Positions 1 through 8,134 of a stretch of DNA of 64,000 bases are shown in pieces. Origin of the DNA: Sva-07 sp963716235 (GTDB taxonomy: Bacteria; Actinomycetota; Acidimicrobiia; Acidimicrobiales; Ilumatobacteraceae). A program made the position numbers and the translations under genes. The notes under the pieces are model-generated. The model saw only the letters and a program-made list of their open reading frames with translations, ran no database searches and was not told the DNA's origin. How positions within the stretch are numbered: the stretch's first letter is position 1; each line of letters begins with the position of its first letter. Location of the stretch: the NCBI GenBank assembly GCA_963716235.1, contig CAVQTE010000001.1, positions 1 through 64,000 of the forward strand, written 5' to 3'.

Positions 1-547
1 CGAAAAGTGCCTGGTCGGGTCTCGCGTGTGCGGCCTTGGCGCGTGCTGCCCACGCGGTGGTGCGCTGGACCGCCAGCCGGATCACGTCCGGCGGGCTCGG
101 CAGCGGTGGGCAGACGTCGAGCACCATCTGGATGTCAGCACCGAGCCGCTGCTGCACGTCGACTGCGATTTCCGGCGTGAAGCGGTGCGATGACCCGTCG
201 TAGATGCTCTTGAAGGTCACACCGTCGTCGTCGATCTTCGGGTCGAGCGAGAACACCTGGAAGCCGCCCGAGTCGGTGAGCGTGAGCCCGTCCCAGCCGG
301 CGAATCGACCGAGTCCCCCGAAACGTTCGATCAACTCGGCGCCGGGCCGCAACATGAGGTGATAGGTGTTGCCCAGCACGATCTGCGCGCCGACGCTCTC
401 GTAGTCGGCCGCGCTCAGGTACTTGATCGCTCCACGAGTGCCGACCGGCATGAAGAGTGGCGTGGTGTAGCTGCCGTGTGCCGTGACCGCCGTGCCCGAC
501 CGTGCGGCACCGTCGGTGGCCTCGACTCGGAACTCGACGGGATGCAT
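1..547 (-). CDS. tgt: queuine/preQ1 tRNA-guanine transglycosylase, 3' end off the window
   Basis: This gene encodes tRNA-guanine transglycosylase. The enzyme swaps the wobble guanine of GUN-anticodon tRNAs for a 7-deazaguanine, the committed step of queuosine formation on tRNA. About 182 residues are visible. The N-terminal part has the family's GTRGAIK, GNTYHLMLRPG and DSGGFQVFSL segments; the first Asp of DSGGFQ is the catalytic-site residue in the family. The chosen start is the ATG at 547, giving MHPVEFRVEATDG. The gene runs off the left edge before the zinc site, so completeness cannot be judged. It is co-directional with queA, the next enzyme of the pathway, with one small secreted-protein gene between them. 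A perfect inverted repeat lies 46 bases upstream of the start. Confidence 0.95.
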   Translation of the reverse strand, partial: MHPVEFRVEATDGAARSGTAVTAHGSYTTPLFMPVGTRGAIKYLSAADYESVGAQIVLGNTYHLMLRPGAELIERFGGLGRFAGWDGLTLTDSGGFQVFSLDPKIDDDGVTFKSIYDGSSHRFTPEIAVDVQQRLGADIQMVLDVCPPLPSPPDVIRLAVQRTTAWAARAKAAHARPDQALF

Positions 548-592
548 CCCGGCGACGGTATCGCCCCTCGGCGTTGCCCCCGACTTGCACGT

Positions 593-637
593 TCTCGTGA
601 ACCAGTTGCGCAGCTATTGCGCAACTGGTTCACGAGA
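593..637. repeat. perfect 20-bp inverted repeat with 5-nt loop upstream of tgt
   Basis: The arms 593-612 and 618-637 are exact reverse complements, separated by GCTAT. The stem is less GC-rich than its surroundings. On the minus strand it follows the stop of the small secreted-protein gene (671) and precedes tgt (547). No T-run follows on either strand, so it is not a canonical intrinsic terminator. It could be a Rho-aided terminator, a processing stem or an operator. Confidence 0.75.
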
Positions 638-670
638 GGCAACGGCTCCTGGCCGTCGCCGATCGCGTCG

Positions 671-886
671 TCACCGGTTCCAGGAGGGACCGGCGACCCA
701 GGGGCGAGCGGCGCCTCGCTGACCGATGTCGGGCGTGCGGTAATGGCCACTGAACGACGGCGCCATCTCCCCGACCGGGGCGGGACTGTTGTGCATGGCA
801 CTTGCGGGTGCAGCGATGCCGACGACGAGGGCGGATGCTGCGGTCACAGCGATGGCCAAAGCGCGCAAACGGGCAGAATTCGTCAT
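671..886 (-). CDS. small secreted protein of unknown function (71 aa)
   Basis: This is a 71-residue product that I do not recognise. The N-terminus is a textbook Sec signal peptide: Arg-containing n-region (MTNSARLR), Ala/Val-rich core, and an APASA-M cleavage site around residue 30. About 40 residues remain after cleavage, rich in Pro, Gly, Arg and Trp with no Cys, so the mature product would be a short basic peptide. The ATG at 886 is preceded by a TGGAG ribosome-binding site, which supports this start over upstream in-frame alternatives. It lies between queA and tgt on the same strand, and a strong stem-loop sits 34 bases past its stop. The function is unknown, and a chance reading frame remains possible, though the signal peptide argues against it. 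Confidence 0.6.
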   Translation of the reverse strand: MTNSARLRALAIAVTAASALVVGIAAPASAMHNSPAPVGEMAPSFSGHYRTPDIGQRGAARPWVAGPSWNR

Positions 887-970
887 GACTACTCCAGGTG
901 GTTGAGGGACCGCGAAGTGCGGTCGGAGCAGCATACCCCGTGAGGTATGTATGTCAAACGCGGCCGGTAC

Positions 971-1981
971 TCACGGGGCGTGTCGATCGAGCAGCATCGC
1001 ATCGCCGAAGGACAAGAAGCGGTAGTCGTCGGCCAACGCGTTGTCGTAGAGCGCCCGCCAGCGTGGACCGATGAACGCGTCGACCATCATCAGCAACGTG
1101 GTCTTCGGAAGGTGGAAGTTCGTCATCATCAGATCGACGAGTTGCCAATCGAAACCGCGGTGGATGAAGAGATCGGTGCGTCCCGAGAGTTCGCCCGACC
1201 GCGCCGCCGATTCGAGCGCCCGTACAGCCGTCGTGCCGACGGAGACGACCCGACCGGCCGCCTGACAAGCGGCCATCGTCTCGGGCGGCACTCGGTAGCG
1301 CTCGGTGTGCATCGGATGATCGAGCGGGTTCTCCGTGCTGATCGGCTGGAACGTGTCGAGACCGACAACCAGCTCGACCGTCGCCGTGCGCACGCCGGCC
1401 ACCGCCAGCCGTTCGAACAACTCTGCGGTGAAGTGAAGACCGGCCGTGGGCGCAGCCGCAGAGCCGGGCTCACGAGCGAACACGGTCTGATAGCGATCGG
1501 GATCGGTCAGGCGCTCGCCGATGTACGGAGGCAGCGGCATCTCGCCGTGGCGATCCAGGAGCACGACGGGATCATCATCCCCCACGAGCTCGACCCAGAA
1601 CGTGTCGCCGGCCGGCGTGCGCTCACCGACACGCACCACCGGTGTCTCGCCCGCGTACAGCACCTCGCCGACGCGCAACTTGCCACCGGGGCGCACCAGG
1701 GCGTCCCATGTCCGCCGGTCGGCATCCCACGGCTCGAGCAACAGCACCTCGGCCGCTCCCCCGGTCGCCCGATGCAATCGGAGACGAGCCGGAATCACTC
1801 TGGTCTCGTTGAGCACGAGCACGTCGCCCTCGCGCAGCAGGTCGGGCAGGTCGTGGACGTGCCGGTGCTCCGGTGCCGCGCTCCCTCGATCCACGAGCAA
1901 CCGGGCGGCATCACGCGGCTCGATCGGCGTCTGCGCGATCCGGTCGTCCGCCAGGTCGTAGTCGAAGTCGGAAATCCGCAC
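971..1981 (-). CDS. queA: S-adenosylmethionine:tRNA ribosyltransferase-isomerase
   Basis: QueA transfers and isomerises the ribosyl moiety of AdoMet onto preQ1 in tRNA to give epoxyqueuosine, the step after Tgt. The protein shows the family's start (ISDFDYDL), the LNETRVIPARL segment, PTAGLHFT, and a C-terminal LMMTNFHLPKTTLLMMV block. Length (about 336 residues) fits the family. I chose the GTG at 1981 because the homology begins there. A GTG at 1987 is possible, and a TTG at 2029 would overlap the ruvB stop and the hairpin at 1994-2026. The gene follows ruvB closely and probably shares its transcript. Confidence 0.95.
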   Translation of the reverse strand: MRISDFDYDLADDRIAQTPIEPRDAARLLVDRGSAAPEHRHVHDLPDLLREGDVLVLNETRVIPARLRLHRATGGAAEVLLLEPWDADRRTWDALVRPGGKLRVGEVLYAGETPVVRVGERTPAGDTFWVELVGDDDPVVLLDRHGEMPLPPYIGERLTDPDRYQTVFAREPGSAAAPTAGLHFTAELFERLAVAGVRTATVELVVGLDTFQPISTENPLDHPMHTERYRVPPETMAACQAAGRVVSVGTTAVRALESAARSGELSGRTDLFIHRGFDWQLVDLMMTNFHLPKTTLLMMVDAFIGPRWRALYDNALADDYRFLSFGDAMLLDRHAP

Positions 1982-1993
1982 CAGCACGAGGCT

Positions 1994-2026
1994 AATGAGA
2001 CGCGGGGTCAGACTCCGCGTCTCATT
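1994..2026. repeat. 12-bp perfect hairpin spanning the ruvB-queA junction
   Basis: The arms 1994-2005 (AATGAGACGCGG) and 2015-2026 are exact reverse complements around a 9-nt loop. The hairpin includes the last base of the ruvB stop codon and lies 13 bases before the queA start, so it could modulate read-through or queA translation. There is no T-run. Confidence 0.65.
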
Positions 2027-3072
2027 CAATCGAAGAGGCTGGCGCCCGATGAGCGACGGGGCGGAGTGAGGCCGAGATGCTCGTAGGCGGCATCGAGTAC
2101 AACTCGACCACGCGGGGTACGGGCGATCATGCCCTGCGTGATGAGGAACGGCTCATACACGTCCTCGACCGTCTCTGGTTGCTCGCCCACGCTGATCGCC
2201 ACGGTCGAGAGCCCGACGGGGCCGCCGTTGAACGTGGTGCACAGCGCCGTGAGGATCGCCCGGTCGACCTTGTCGAGGCCCCGGTCGTCGACGCCGAACA
2301 ATGCGAGCCCCGACCGAGCCACGCCCGCATCGATCGTGCCGTCGGCACGTACCTCGGCGAAATCACGCACACGCCGCAAGAGCCGGTTCGCGATACGCGG
2401 CGTACCACGCGACCGCCGGGCGATCTCCCAGGCGCCGTCCCGGTCGATCGTGACGTCGAGAATCCGCGCCGCCCGCTCGACGATCGCCTGCAACTCCTCG
2501 GCGTCGTAGTAATCGAGGCGGGCCACGAGCCCGAACCGGTCACGTAGTGGGCCCGTGATCATTCCGGTGCGAGTGGTGGCGCCCACGAGCGTGAACGGTG
2601 GCATCGTCAGCCGGATACTCGACGCCGCCGGACCCTTGCCGACCACGATGTCGAGCTGGAAGTCCTCCATCGCCGGGTACAGGATCTCTTCGACGGCGCG
2701 TGACAGCCGGTGGATCTCGTCGATGAACAACACGTCGCCGTCTTCGAGCTTCGTGAGAATCGCTGCGAGGTCGCCCGCCCGTTCGAGTGCCGGCCCCGAC
2801 GTGACGTGGAGGTGCACGCCCATCTCGGTGGCGACGATGCCCGCCAGCGTCGTCTTGCCGAGCCCAGGAGGCCCGGCGAACAGCAGATGGTCGACGGGCT
2901 GCTCGCGTCGGCGAGCCGCCTCCAGAACGATGCGCAGGTGCTCCTTGAGCTCACGCTGGCCGACGAACTCGTCGAGCGCTCGCGGCCGCAGCCCGGCTTC
3001 GAGTTCGATCTCCGCTGCCACCATGTCGTCGGCAGCGTCGCCGAGGCCCGGATCGAGGAATTCGTCACGCAC
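2026..3072 (-). CDS. ruvB: Holliday junction branch-migration ATPase RuvB
   Basis: RuvB is the hexameric AAA+ motor that drives branch migration with RuvA during recombinational repair. At 348 residues it is standard length. Visible motifs are Walker A GPPGLGKTT (residues 67-75), Walker B LFIDEIH (about 115-121), sensor 1 GATTRTG, the arginine-finger region PLRDRFG and the C-terminal winged-helix domain. The start is a GTG at 3072, overlapping the end of ruvA by 8 bases. The order ruvC-ruvA-ruvB with overlapping ends is a single operon, and the SOS box upstream of ruvC should control all three. Confidence 0.98.
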   Translation of the reverse strand: MRDEFLDPGLGDAADDMVAAEIELEAGLRPRALDEFVGQRELKEHLRIVLEAARRREQPVDHLLFAGPPGLGKTTLAGIVATEMGVHLHVTSGPALERAGDLAAILTKLEDGDVLFIDEIHRLSRAVEEILYPAMEDFQLDIVVGKGPAASSIRLTMPPFTLVGATTRTGMITGPLRDRFGLVARLDYYDAEELQAIVERAARILDVTIDRDGAWEIARRSRGTPRIANRLLRRVRDFAEVRADGTIDAGVARSGLALFGVDDRGLDKVDRAILTALCTTFNGGPVGLSTVAISVGEQPETVEDVYEPFLITQGMIARTPRGRVVLDAAYEHLGLTPPRRSSGASLFD

Positions 3073-3652
3073 GCCGTGCCCCCAAGGTCTTCAGCGCATC
3101 ACGCAGCAGAGTCGCCGAGTCGGGATCGGACGGGAGCTCACGCAGCACGTCGCGAATCTCATCGGTGCCGTAGCCGAGACCAGCAAGTGCGTCTCGGACA
3201 TCGGCCACCGCTGATGCCGACCCCGACGTACCGGCACCGTCGAGCATCGGCACCGACAACCGGTCGCGCAGCTCGACGATGAGCCGCTCGGCGGTCTTCC
3301 TGCCGATGCCAGGAACCAGTGTGAGCGCCGCGATGTCATTGTTGGCGACCACGTCGAAGAGCGCGGCGGGTGGATGCGTGGCGAGGATCGCCATGGCGAG
3401 AGCCGGCCCGATGCCGTTGGTCTTGATCAGGACCTGGAACGTCTGGCGGTCGTCACGCGACGTGAACCCGAACAGCGTCTGGGCGTCCTCGCGGATGTGG
3501 TGATGCACGTACAGGAACACCGGCGTTCCCGGCTCCAACTCGGCCAACACGCGCGTCGAGACCGCCACGAGGTACCCGACCCCACCGACCTCGAGCAGCA
3601 CGGTGCCATCGAGGTTCCGTTCGAGCACCGACCCGCGCAACGACCCGATCAT
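3065..3652 (-). CDS. ruvA: Holliday junction branch-migration protein RuvA
   Basis: RuvA binds the four-way junction as a tetramer and loads RuvB. The 195-residue product starts MIGSLRG, has the N-terminal OB fold, paired helix-hairpin-helix elements (IGPALAMAIL and VPGIGRKTAERL) and a C-terminal RuvB-binding domain (ALAGLGYGTDEI). The ATG at 3652 overlaps the ruvC stop as ATGA, indicating translational coupling. Confidence 0.97.
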   Translation of the reverse strand: MIGSLRGSVLERNLDGTVLLEVGGVGYLVAVSTRVLAELEPGTPVFLYVHHHIREDAQTLFGFTSRDDRQTFQVLIKTNGIGPALAMAILATHPPAALFDVVANNDIAALTLVPGIGRKTAERLIVELRDRLSVPMLDGAGTSGSASAVADVRDALAGLGYGTDEIRDVLRELPSDPDSATLLRDALKTLGARRA

Positions 3653-4206
3653 GCGCTGCGCTCCCGCGACGTCATGTTCGACCCGGCACCGTGCGACGTT
3701 CCGTGTGACGTCTTGGAGGCGCGTGCGCGAGGCGAGAGCACCGGCGACATCGCCAGGTGACACAGCGCCAGCGCGGCGGCGTCGGCAGCGTCGGCCGACT
3801 TCGGCAACGCAGCGAGGCCGAGCCGGACCTGCACCATCTTCTGGACCTGCTCCTTGTTCGCCCCGCCCCACCCGGCCACGGCATCTTTCACCTGGTTGGG
3901 TGTGTACTGGATGACCTCACAGCCGGCGAGTGCTGCCTCGGCGAGCGCAAGTCCGCTGGCCTGTCCGACGCTCATTGCCGTACGAACGTTGACCTGGAAG
4001 AACACCTGCTCGACCGCTACCACGTCGGGAGCGAACTCGCCGATCAGCGCCGTGAACTCGGTCCGCAGTGCGGCGAGGCGCTGCGGGAGAGGATCGGTCG
4101 GCGGTGTCGTGATGACCCCCATCGAGATCGCGACCGCCCGCGTCGGCCCGCGACCGTCGACAACGGCGTAGCCGCATCGGGTGAGGCCTGGGTCGATTCC
4201 CAGCAC
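3649..4206 (-). CDS. ruvC: crossover junction endodeoxyribonuclease RuvC
   Basis: RuvC resolves Holliday junctions by symmetric cleavage. Acidic active-site residues are visible in LGIDPGLTRCG (Asp), VAVEQVFFQ (Glu) and the late SADAADAAALA segment (Asp); PNQVKDAVAGWG is also typical. I chose the GTG at 4206, giving 185 residues and an N-terminus that matches the family. An in-frame GTG at 4254 would lie inside the LexA-type box (4248-4261), which argues strongly against it. The C-terminus carries a short Ser/Arg-rich tail. It is the first gene of ruvCAB. Confidence 0.95.
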   Translation of the reverse strand: MLGIDPGLTRCGYAVVDGRGPTRAVAISMGVITTPPTDPLPQRLAALRTEFTALIGEFAPDVVAVEQVFFQVNVRTAMSVGQASGLALAEAALAGCEVIQYTPNQVKDAVAGWGGANKEQVQKMVQVRLGLAALPKSADAADAAALALCHLAMSPVLSPRARASKTSHGTSHGAGSNMTSRERSA

Positions 4207-4247
4207 CCGGCAGGTCGATCTCGACGATCGGGATTCAACGGAATTGG

Positions 4248-4261
4248 CGAACACAGGTTCG
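4248..4261. promoter_or_regulatory. LexA/SOS box upstream of ruvCAB
   Basis: The sequence CGAAC-ACAG-GTTCG is a perfect match to the Gram-positive/actinobacterial SOS core CGAAC-N4-GTTCG. It lies 42 bases upstream of the ruvC start, in the 76-bp gap after the peroxiredoxin gene. LexA repression and induction by DNA damage are inferred from this match. The box also helps fix the ruvC start. Confidence 0.85.
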
Positions 4262-4282
4262 AAGACTAGTGCGCGGGCCGCA

Positions 4283-4738
4283 TCAACTGGTGATCTTCTC
4301 CAACTCGCCGATCAGTTCCTTCACCGGCCGGAACGTGAGCCCGGCAATGGCACGGTGGGCGTAACGCACCACCCCGTCGGCGTCGATGATGAACACGCTG
4401 CGTCGCGGGAACCCGATCGGACCGAGTGTGCCGTAGAGGCCGGCCACCGCCTTGTCGGTGTCGGCCAGCAGCGGGAAGTCGAAGCCGTGTTTGCCGGCAA
4501 ATGCATCGTGGCTCGACACGTCCTGCGCCGAGATGCCGATCACCTGGGCGTTCATCTCGCTGAACTGCTCGAGATCGTCGTTGTAGCTGTTGAGCTGTTT
4601 GGTGCACACCGGCGTGTCATCGCCGGGATAGAAGACCAGCACGACTGGTTGCCCGCTGAACTCCGCCAACGTGTACTCACGTCCTCCCGTCCCGGGCAGC
4701 GTGAACGCCGGCGCCTTGTCGCCAACACCCAGGCTCAT
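4283..4738 (-). CDS. bcp: peroxiredoxin, BCP/PrxQ type
   Basis: This is a 151-residue thiol peroxidase of the AhpC/TSA superfamily that reduces hydrogen and organic peroxides in the cytosol. The peroxidatic cysteine is Cys45 in YPGDDTPVCT, preceded by the family Pro and Thr. It is the only cysteine in the protein. The resolving Cys five residues later, found in many PrxQ proteins, is absent, so it probably acts as a 1-Cys enzyme using an external thiol such as mycothiol or a redoxin (inference). The ATG at 4738 overlaps the yebC stop (ATGA). Confidence 0.92.
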   Translation of the reverse strand: MSLGVGDKAPAFTLPGTGGREYTLAEFSGQPVVLVFYPGDDTPVCTKQLNSYNDDLEQFSEMNAQVIGISAQDVSSHDAFAGKHGFDFPLLADTDKAVAGLYGTLGPIGFPRRSVFIIDADGVVRYAHRAIAGLTFRPVKELIGELEKITS

Positions 4739-5484
4739 GAGGCGGCCACCTCCATCAGTTCGTCGCTCATGTCGAAGTTCGAGAACACGTCCTGCACGTC
4801 GTCGTTGTCCTCCAGGGCGTCGAGGATGCGCAGGATCGCCTTGGCGTCGGCGGTTTCGGTCACCGGCACGAGGTTCTCGGCCACCATCGGCGAATCCGCC
4901 GAGATCACCTCGATGCCGGTCTCGTCGATGGCTGCCTTCACGTCGTACACGATCGACGGATCGGTCATCACACGAAAGGTGCCATCGCTCTCGGCGATCA
5001 CGTCGTCGGCGCCGGCATCGATCGCCGCCATCATGATCGTGTCCTCGTCGACACCCTCGGCAGTGAGGATCACCCCGCGTCGATGGAATTGCCAGCCGAC
5101 GGCGCCCGGCTCGGCCATCGAGCCGCCGAGCTTGGAGAAGATGTTCCGGATCTCGGCGCCGGTGCGGTTGCGGTTGTCGGTGAGCACGTCGATCATCAAG
5201 GCGACGCCACCCGGCGCATAGCCCTCGTACATGATGCTCTCGTACGTGCCACCGTCATCGGCGCCGGTGCCCCGCTTGATGGCTCGGTCGATGGCGTCGT
5301 TGGTCATCCGGCCCGCCTTGGCCTTCTGAACCGCCGTGCGAAGGGTGGGGTTGGTGTCGACGTCGCCACCGCTCTTTGCTGCGACCTCGATCTGCCGGGC
5401 GAGCTTGGCGAACAGCTTGCCGCGCGCCTTGTCGGCAGCGCCCTTCTTGTGCTTGATCGTTGCCCATTTGGAGTGGCCGGACAT
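4735..5484 (-). CDS. YebC/PmpR family protein
   Basis: This is a 249-residue YebC-family protein with the invariant N-terminus MSGHSKWATIKHKK and the three-domain acidic body (EGYAPGGVALMIDVLTDN; WQFHRRGVI). Family members are described as DNA-binding regulators or as factors that relieve ribosome stalling; the sequence cannot separate these roles. In mycobacteria the homologue also sits between pdxT and ruvC, so the neighbourhood is conserved. It overlaps the downstream peroxiredoxin by 4 bases. Confidence 0.95.
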   Translation of the reverse strand: MSGHSKWATIKHKKGAADKARGKLFAKLARQIEVAAKSGGDVDTNPTLRTAVQKAKAGRMTNDAIDRAIKRGTGADDGGTYESIMYEGYAPGGVALMIDVLTDNRNRTGAEIRNIFSKLGGSMAEPGAVGWQFHRRGVILTAEGVDEDTIMMAAIDAGADDVIAESDGTFRVMTDPSIVYDVKAAIDETGIEVISADSPMVAENLVPVTETADAKAILRILDALEDNDDVQDVFSNFDMSDELMEVAAS

Positions 5485-5504
5485 GTCGTCTCTTTCAGGT
5501 CACG

Positions 5505-6125
5505 TCAGTTGGCCGACGACAGGTGCTCGACGAACAGTTCGTGCAACCGGGTGTCATCGGTGAGTTCAGGATGGAACGCCGCCACGGTACAACGTCCGCC
5601 TCGTACCAGAACAGGCACGCCGTCGTGACGTGCGAGTATCTCGACATCGGCACCCACCCGTTCGACCAGGGGCGCACGGATGAACACCGCATGGAACACC
5701 GAGTCGAGACCGTCGACATCGAGGTCGGCCTCGAAGCTGTCGAGTTGGCGGCCATAGCCGTTGCGTCGCACGGTGATGTCGATCAGGTCGAAACCACGCT
5801 GATCGGGCCGGGCGTCGAGAACATCGGTCGCGCACAGGATCATCCCGGCGCACGTCCCGAACACGGGCATCCCGTCGGTGAGGCGACCCTTCAGGACGTC
5901 GAACAGCCCGCTCGTCGTGAGCAGCCGCGACATCGTGGTGCTCTCGCCCCCGGGCAGGATCAACGCGTCGACCGTATCGAGCTCGCGTGGGGTGCGAATC
6001 AGGGGTGCACGTACGCCGAGATGATGCAGTCGTTGCTGATGGACCTCGAACGCACCCTGCAGCGCCAGGACACCGACGATCGGCCCGGACCCGCCCTGTC
6101 TGTCGTCACCAGCCCCGTTCGGCAT
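5505..6125 (-). CDS. pdxT: pyridoxal 5'-phosphate synthase glutaminase subunit PdxT
   Basis: PdxT hydrolyses glutamine and channels ammonia to PdxS for PLP synthesis. Class I glutaminase features are present: the oxyanion loop LPGGESTTMSRLL, nucleophile Cys in FGTCAGMI, and the His-Glu pair in AAFHPEL. The ATG at 6125 (MPNGAGDD) gives 206 residues and overlaps the pdxS 3' end by 20 bases. An alternative start at 6143 adds six residues. The pair forms one operon. Confidence 0.96.
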   Translation of the reverse strand: MPNGAGDDRQGGSGPIVGVLALQGAFEVHQQRLHHLGVRAPLIRTPRELDTVDALILPGGESTTMSRLLTTSGLFDVLKGRLTDGMPVFGTCAGMILCATDVLDARPDQRGFDLIDITVRRNGYGRQLDSFEADLDVDGLDSVFHAVFIRAPLVERVGADVEILARHDGVPVLVRGGRCTVAAFHPELTDDTRLHELFVEHLSSAN

Positions 6126-6993
6126 AGCGCTCGTTGATCTCATCCATTCCGATGCCGGTCATCGGCGCACCGAGCCCACGACTGACCTTCGCAAGGATCT
6201 CGGCGTCGTTGAAGTGGGTGGTCGCCTCGACGATCGCCTTGGCACGCGGTGACGGATCCTCCGACTTGAAGATCCCCGATCCGACGAACACCGCCTCGGC
6301 GCCCAACTGCATCGCAAGGGCCGCATCGGCCGGAGTGGCGAGTCCGCCGGCGCAGAACAGCGGCACTTGGAGCTTGCCGGTCTCGGCAATCTCCTGCACC
6401 AACGGCAACGGTGCCTGTAAGCGCTTGGCCCACTCGAAGAGTTCGGCCTGGTCGGCCTGCGTGATCTTCTTGATGTCGCCGATGATCGAGCGCAGGTGGC
6501 GGACGGCCTCGACCACGTTGCCGGTGCCCGCCTCACCCTTCGAGCGGATCATGGCGGCACCCTCGGAGATCCGCCGAAGCGCCTCACCCAGGTTGGTGGC
6601 GCCGCAGACGAATGGCACGTCGAAGGCGAACTTGTCGATGTGGTGGGCCTCGTCGGCCGGGGTGAGCACTTCGGACTCGTCGATGAAGTCGACGCCGAGC
6701 GACTGCAGGATCTGGGCTTCGACGAAGTGTCCGATGCGGACCTTGGCCATCACCGGAATCGACACGGCGGCCTGGATGCCGTCGATCATCTCCGGGTCGC
6801 TCATCCGCGCGACGCCGCCATCGCGGCGGATGTCGGCCGGGACCCGCTCGAGTGCCATCACGGCCACGGCGCCGGCATCCTCTGCCACCTTTGCCTGATC
6901 CGGGGTGACGACGTCCATGATGACGCCACCCTTCATCATCTCGGCGAGGCCCCGCTTGACGGGGAAGGTTCCGGTGCTGCGACTCTCGGTCAT
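6106..6993 (-). CDS. pdxS: pyridoxal 5'-phosphate synthase lyase subunit PdxS
   Basis: PdxS condenses ribose 5-phosphate, glyceraldehyde 3-phosphate and PdxT-delivered ammonia into PLP. The 295-residue TIM-barrel protein has the key lysines in VMAKVRIGHF and MIRSKGEAGTGN, plus the FCAGGLATPADAA and VFVGSGIFKS phosphate-binding loops. The ATG at 6993 follows TGTGGGG and matches the family N-terminus (GTFPVKRGLAEMMKGGVIMDV). Deoxyxylulose-independent vitamin B6 synthesis is therefore encoded here. Confidence 0.98.
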   Translation of the reverse strand: MTESRSTGTFPVKRGLAEMMKGGVIMDVVTPDQAKVAEDAGAVAVMALERVPADIRRDGGVARMSDPEMIDGIQAAVSIPVMAKVRIGHFVEAQILQSLGVDFIDESEVLTPADEAHHIDKFAFDVPFVCGATNLGEALRRISEGAAMIRSKGEAGTGNVVEAVRHLRSIIGDIKKITQADQAELFEWAKRLQAPLPLVQEIAETGKLQVPLFCAGGLATPADAALAMQLGAEAVFVGSGIFKSEDPSPRAKAIVEATTHFNDAEILAKVSRGLGAPMTGIGMDEINERYAERGW

Positions 6994-7036
6994 CCCCACA
7001 TCGTACTTTCGTCGGGCCGATTCCCGCCGTGCTGAA

Positions 7037-8134
7037 TCAGGGTGCGGGGGGTGCTGCTTCCAACACCTGCACGCCGCCGGCGTCGACATCGACGATGTCG
7101 GCGAGTTCGATCCAGGTGTTGCCGGGCTCGAGCTCCATCGGTTCGCCCTCGGGGGTCAGGAACTCGATCGCATAGAAACCGTTGTCACGCTTCCACGTGC
7201 CCTGGCGAACCTGTCCGTCGGTGAGCATCCAGATGGGACCCTCACCGACCGTCTGTGCCTCAGGACTGTTGCGATCGACGACACTGCGGGCGTACTCCAC
7301 TCCCATGACCACCACGTTCGTGGCGCCGATCCGACCGAAGATCTTGTCGTCGTGAGCCCGGCCACGCTGCGAGCGCTCGAACTTCGACACGTCCGGATTC
7401 CACGTCCACTCGATGTTCTCGCTGCCGACGCGCACCTTCACGCCGGCTGTGGACGCGCCGTCGACGGCTTCGCCGTCGTCGAGATACTGGTACTGCTGGA
7501 GTGGCGGCCCCGGCTGGTCGGGCGGGGTCTGGAACCAGATGTTGTCGGTACTGGTGTAGAGATTGTGCGGGGCACTGCCCGGTCCGCGGAAGTAGCCGTC
7601 GGCCACGCTGGGGCCCATGTTGATCAGGGTCGACTCGTTGATCAGACGCGTGACGCCGGGATTCCCGCCACTCCACACGAACAGCGGGCTGTTGAACGAC
7701 GAGAAGAGGGCGATGTCCTGCGTGCGTCCGGACCGGATGGGGCCGATCGGGTCGGAACTCTGCGAGTGGAACACCGCGGCGAAACGAGTGGTGCGACCCT
7801 CGACGACTTCTTCGAACACGATGTCGGCAACGGCGAGCCCGCTGTGGTTCGGCACGGCGGCCGCGTTGTTGTCGATCTTGGCGACGAGCGCCGGGCGCTG
7901 AAGGATGTCGTCCACGCTCTCCAGCGGCTCACCGGTGAGCGGCTGCCGGATCGTCGCAGGCATCGTGGTCGAGGTCGACGACGATGTGGTGGTCGTCGCC
8001 TTGATCGTCGTGGTGGTCGTGGTCGACGACGTCGTCGTGGCGACGGTGGAGTCGGCGGACTCTCCCCCACCACCGCACGCAGCGGCGATCAGGGCGAGAG
8101 CGGCGAGGCCAACGATGGGTCGTAGCATTTTCAT
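7037..8134 (-). CDS. DUF3048 domain lipoprotein
   Basis: This is a 365-residue predicted lipoprotein. It has a signal peptide MKMLRPIVGLAALALIAAAC with a lipobox-like Cys at residue 20, then a Ser/Thr-rich linker of about 40 residues suited to spacing a domain from the membrane. The body is DUF3048 (YerB-like), with segments such as PALVAKIDN, GPIRSGRTQD and LFVWSGGNPGV. The function of DUF3048 is not established. The ATG at 8134 overlaps the htpX stop by one base (TGATG), so the two are translationally coupled. A link to the HtpX protease is suggested only by this arrangement. Confidence 0.9.
   Translation of the reverse strand: MKMLRPIVGLAALALIAAACGGGGESADSTVATTTSSTTTTTTIKATTTTSSSTSTTMPATIRQPLTGEPLESVDDILQRPALVAKIDNNAAAVPNHSGLAVADIVFEEVVEGRTTRFAAVFHSQSSDPIGPIRSGRTQDIALFSSFNSPLFVWSGGNPGVTRLINESTLINMGPSVADGYFRGPGSAPHNLYTSTDNIWFQTPPDQPGPPLQQYQYLDDGEAVDGASTAGVKVRVGSENIEWTWNPDVSKFERSQRGRAHDDKIFGRIGATNVVVMGVEYARSVVDRNSPEAQTVGEGPIWMLTDGQVRQGTWKRDNGFYAIEFLTPEGEPMELEPGNTWIELADIVDVDAGGVQVLEAAPPAP

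Noticed and set aside
593..637. A Rho-independent terminator
   Set aside because: There is a strong stem but no T-run on either strand.
4207..4254. An upstream GTG start for ruvC at 4254
   Set aside because: It lies within the SOS box and adds residues with no homology.
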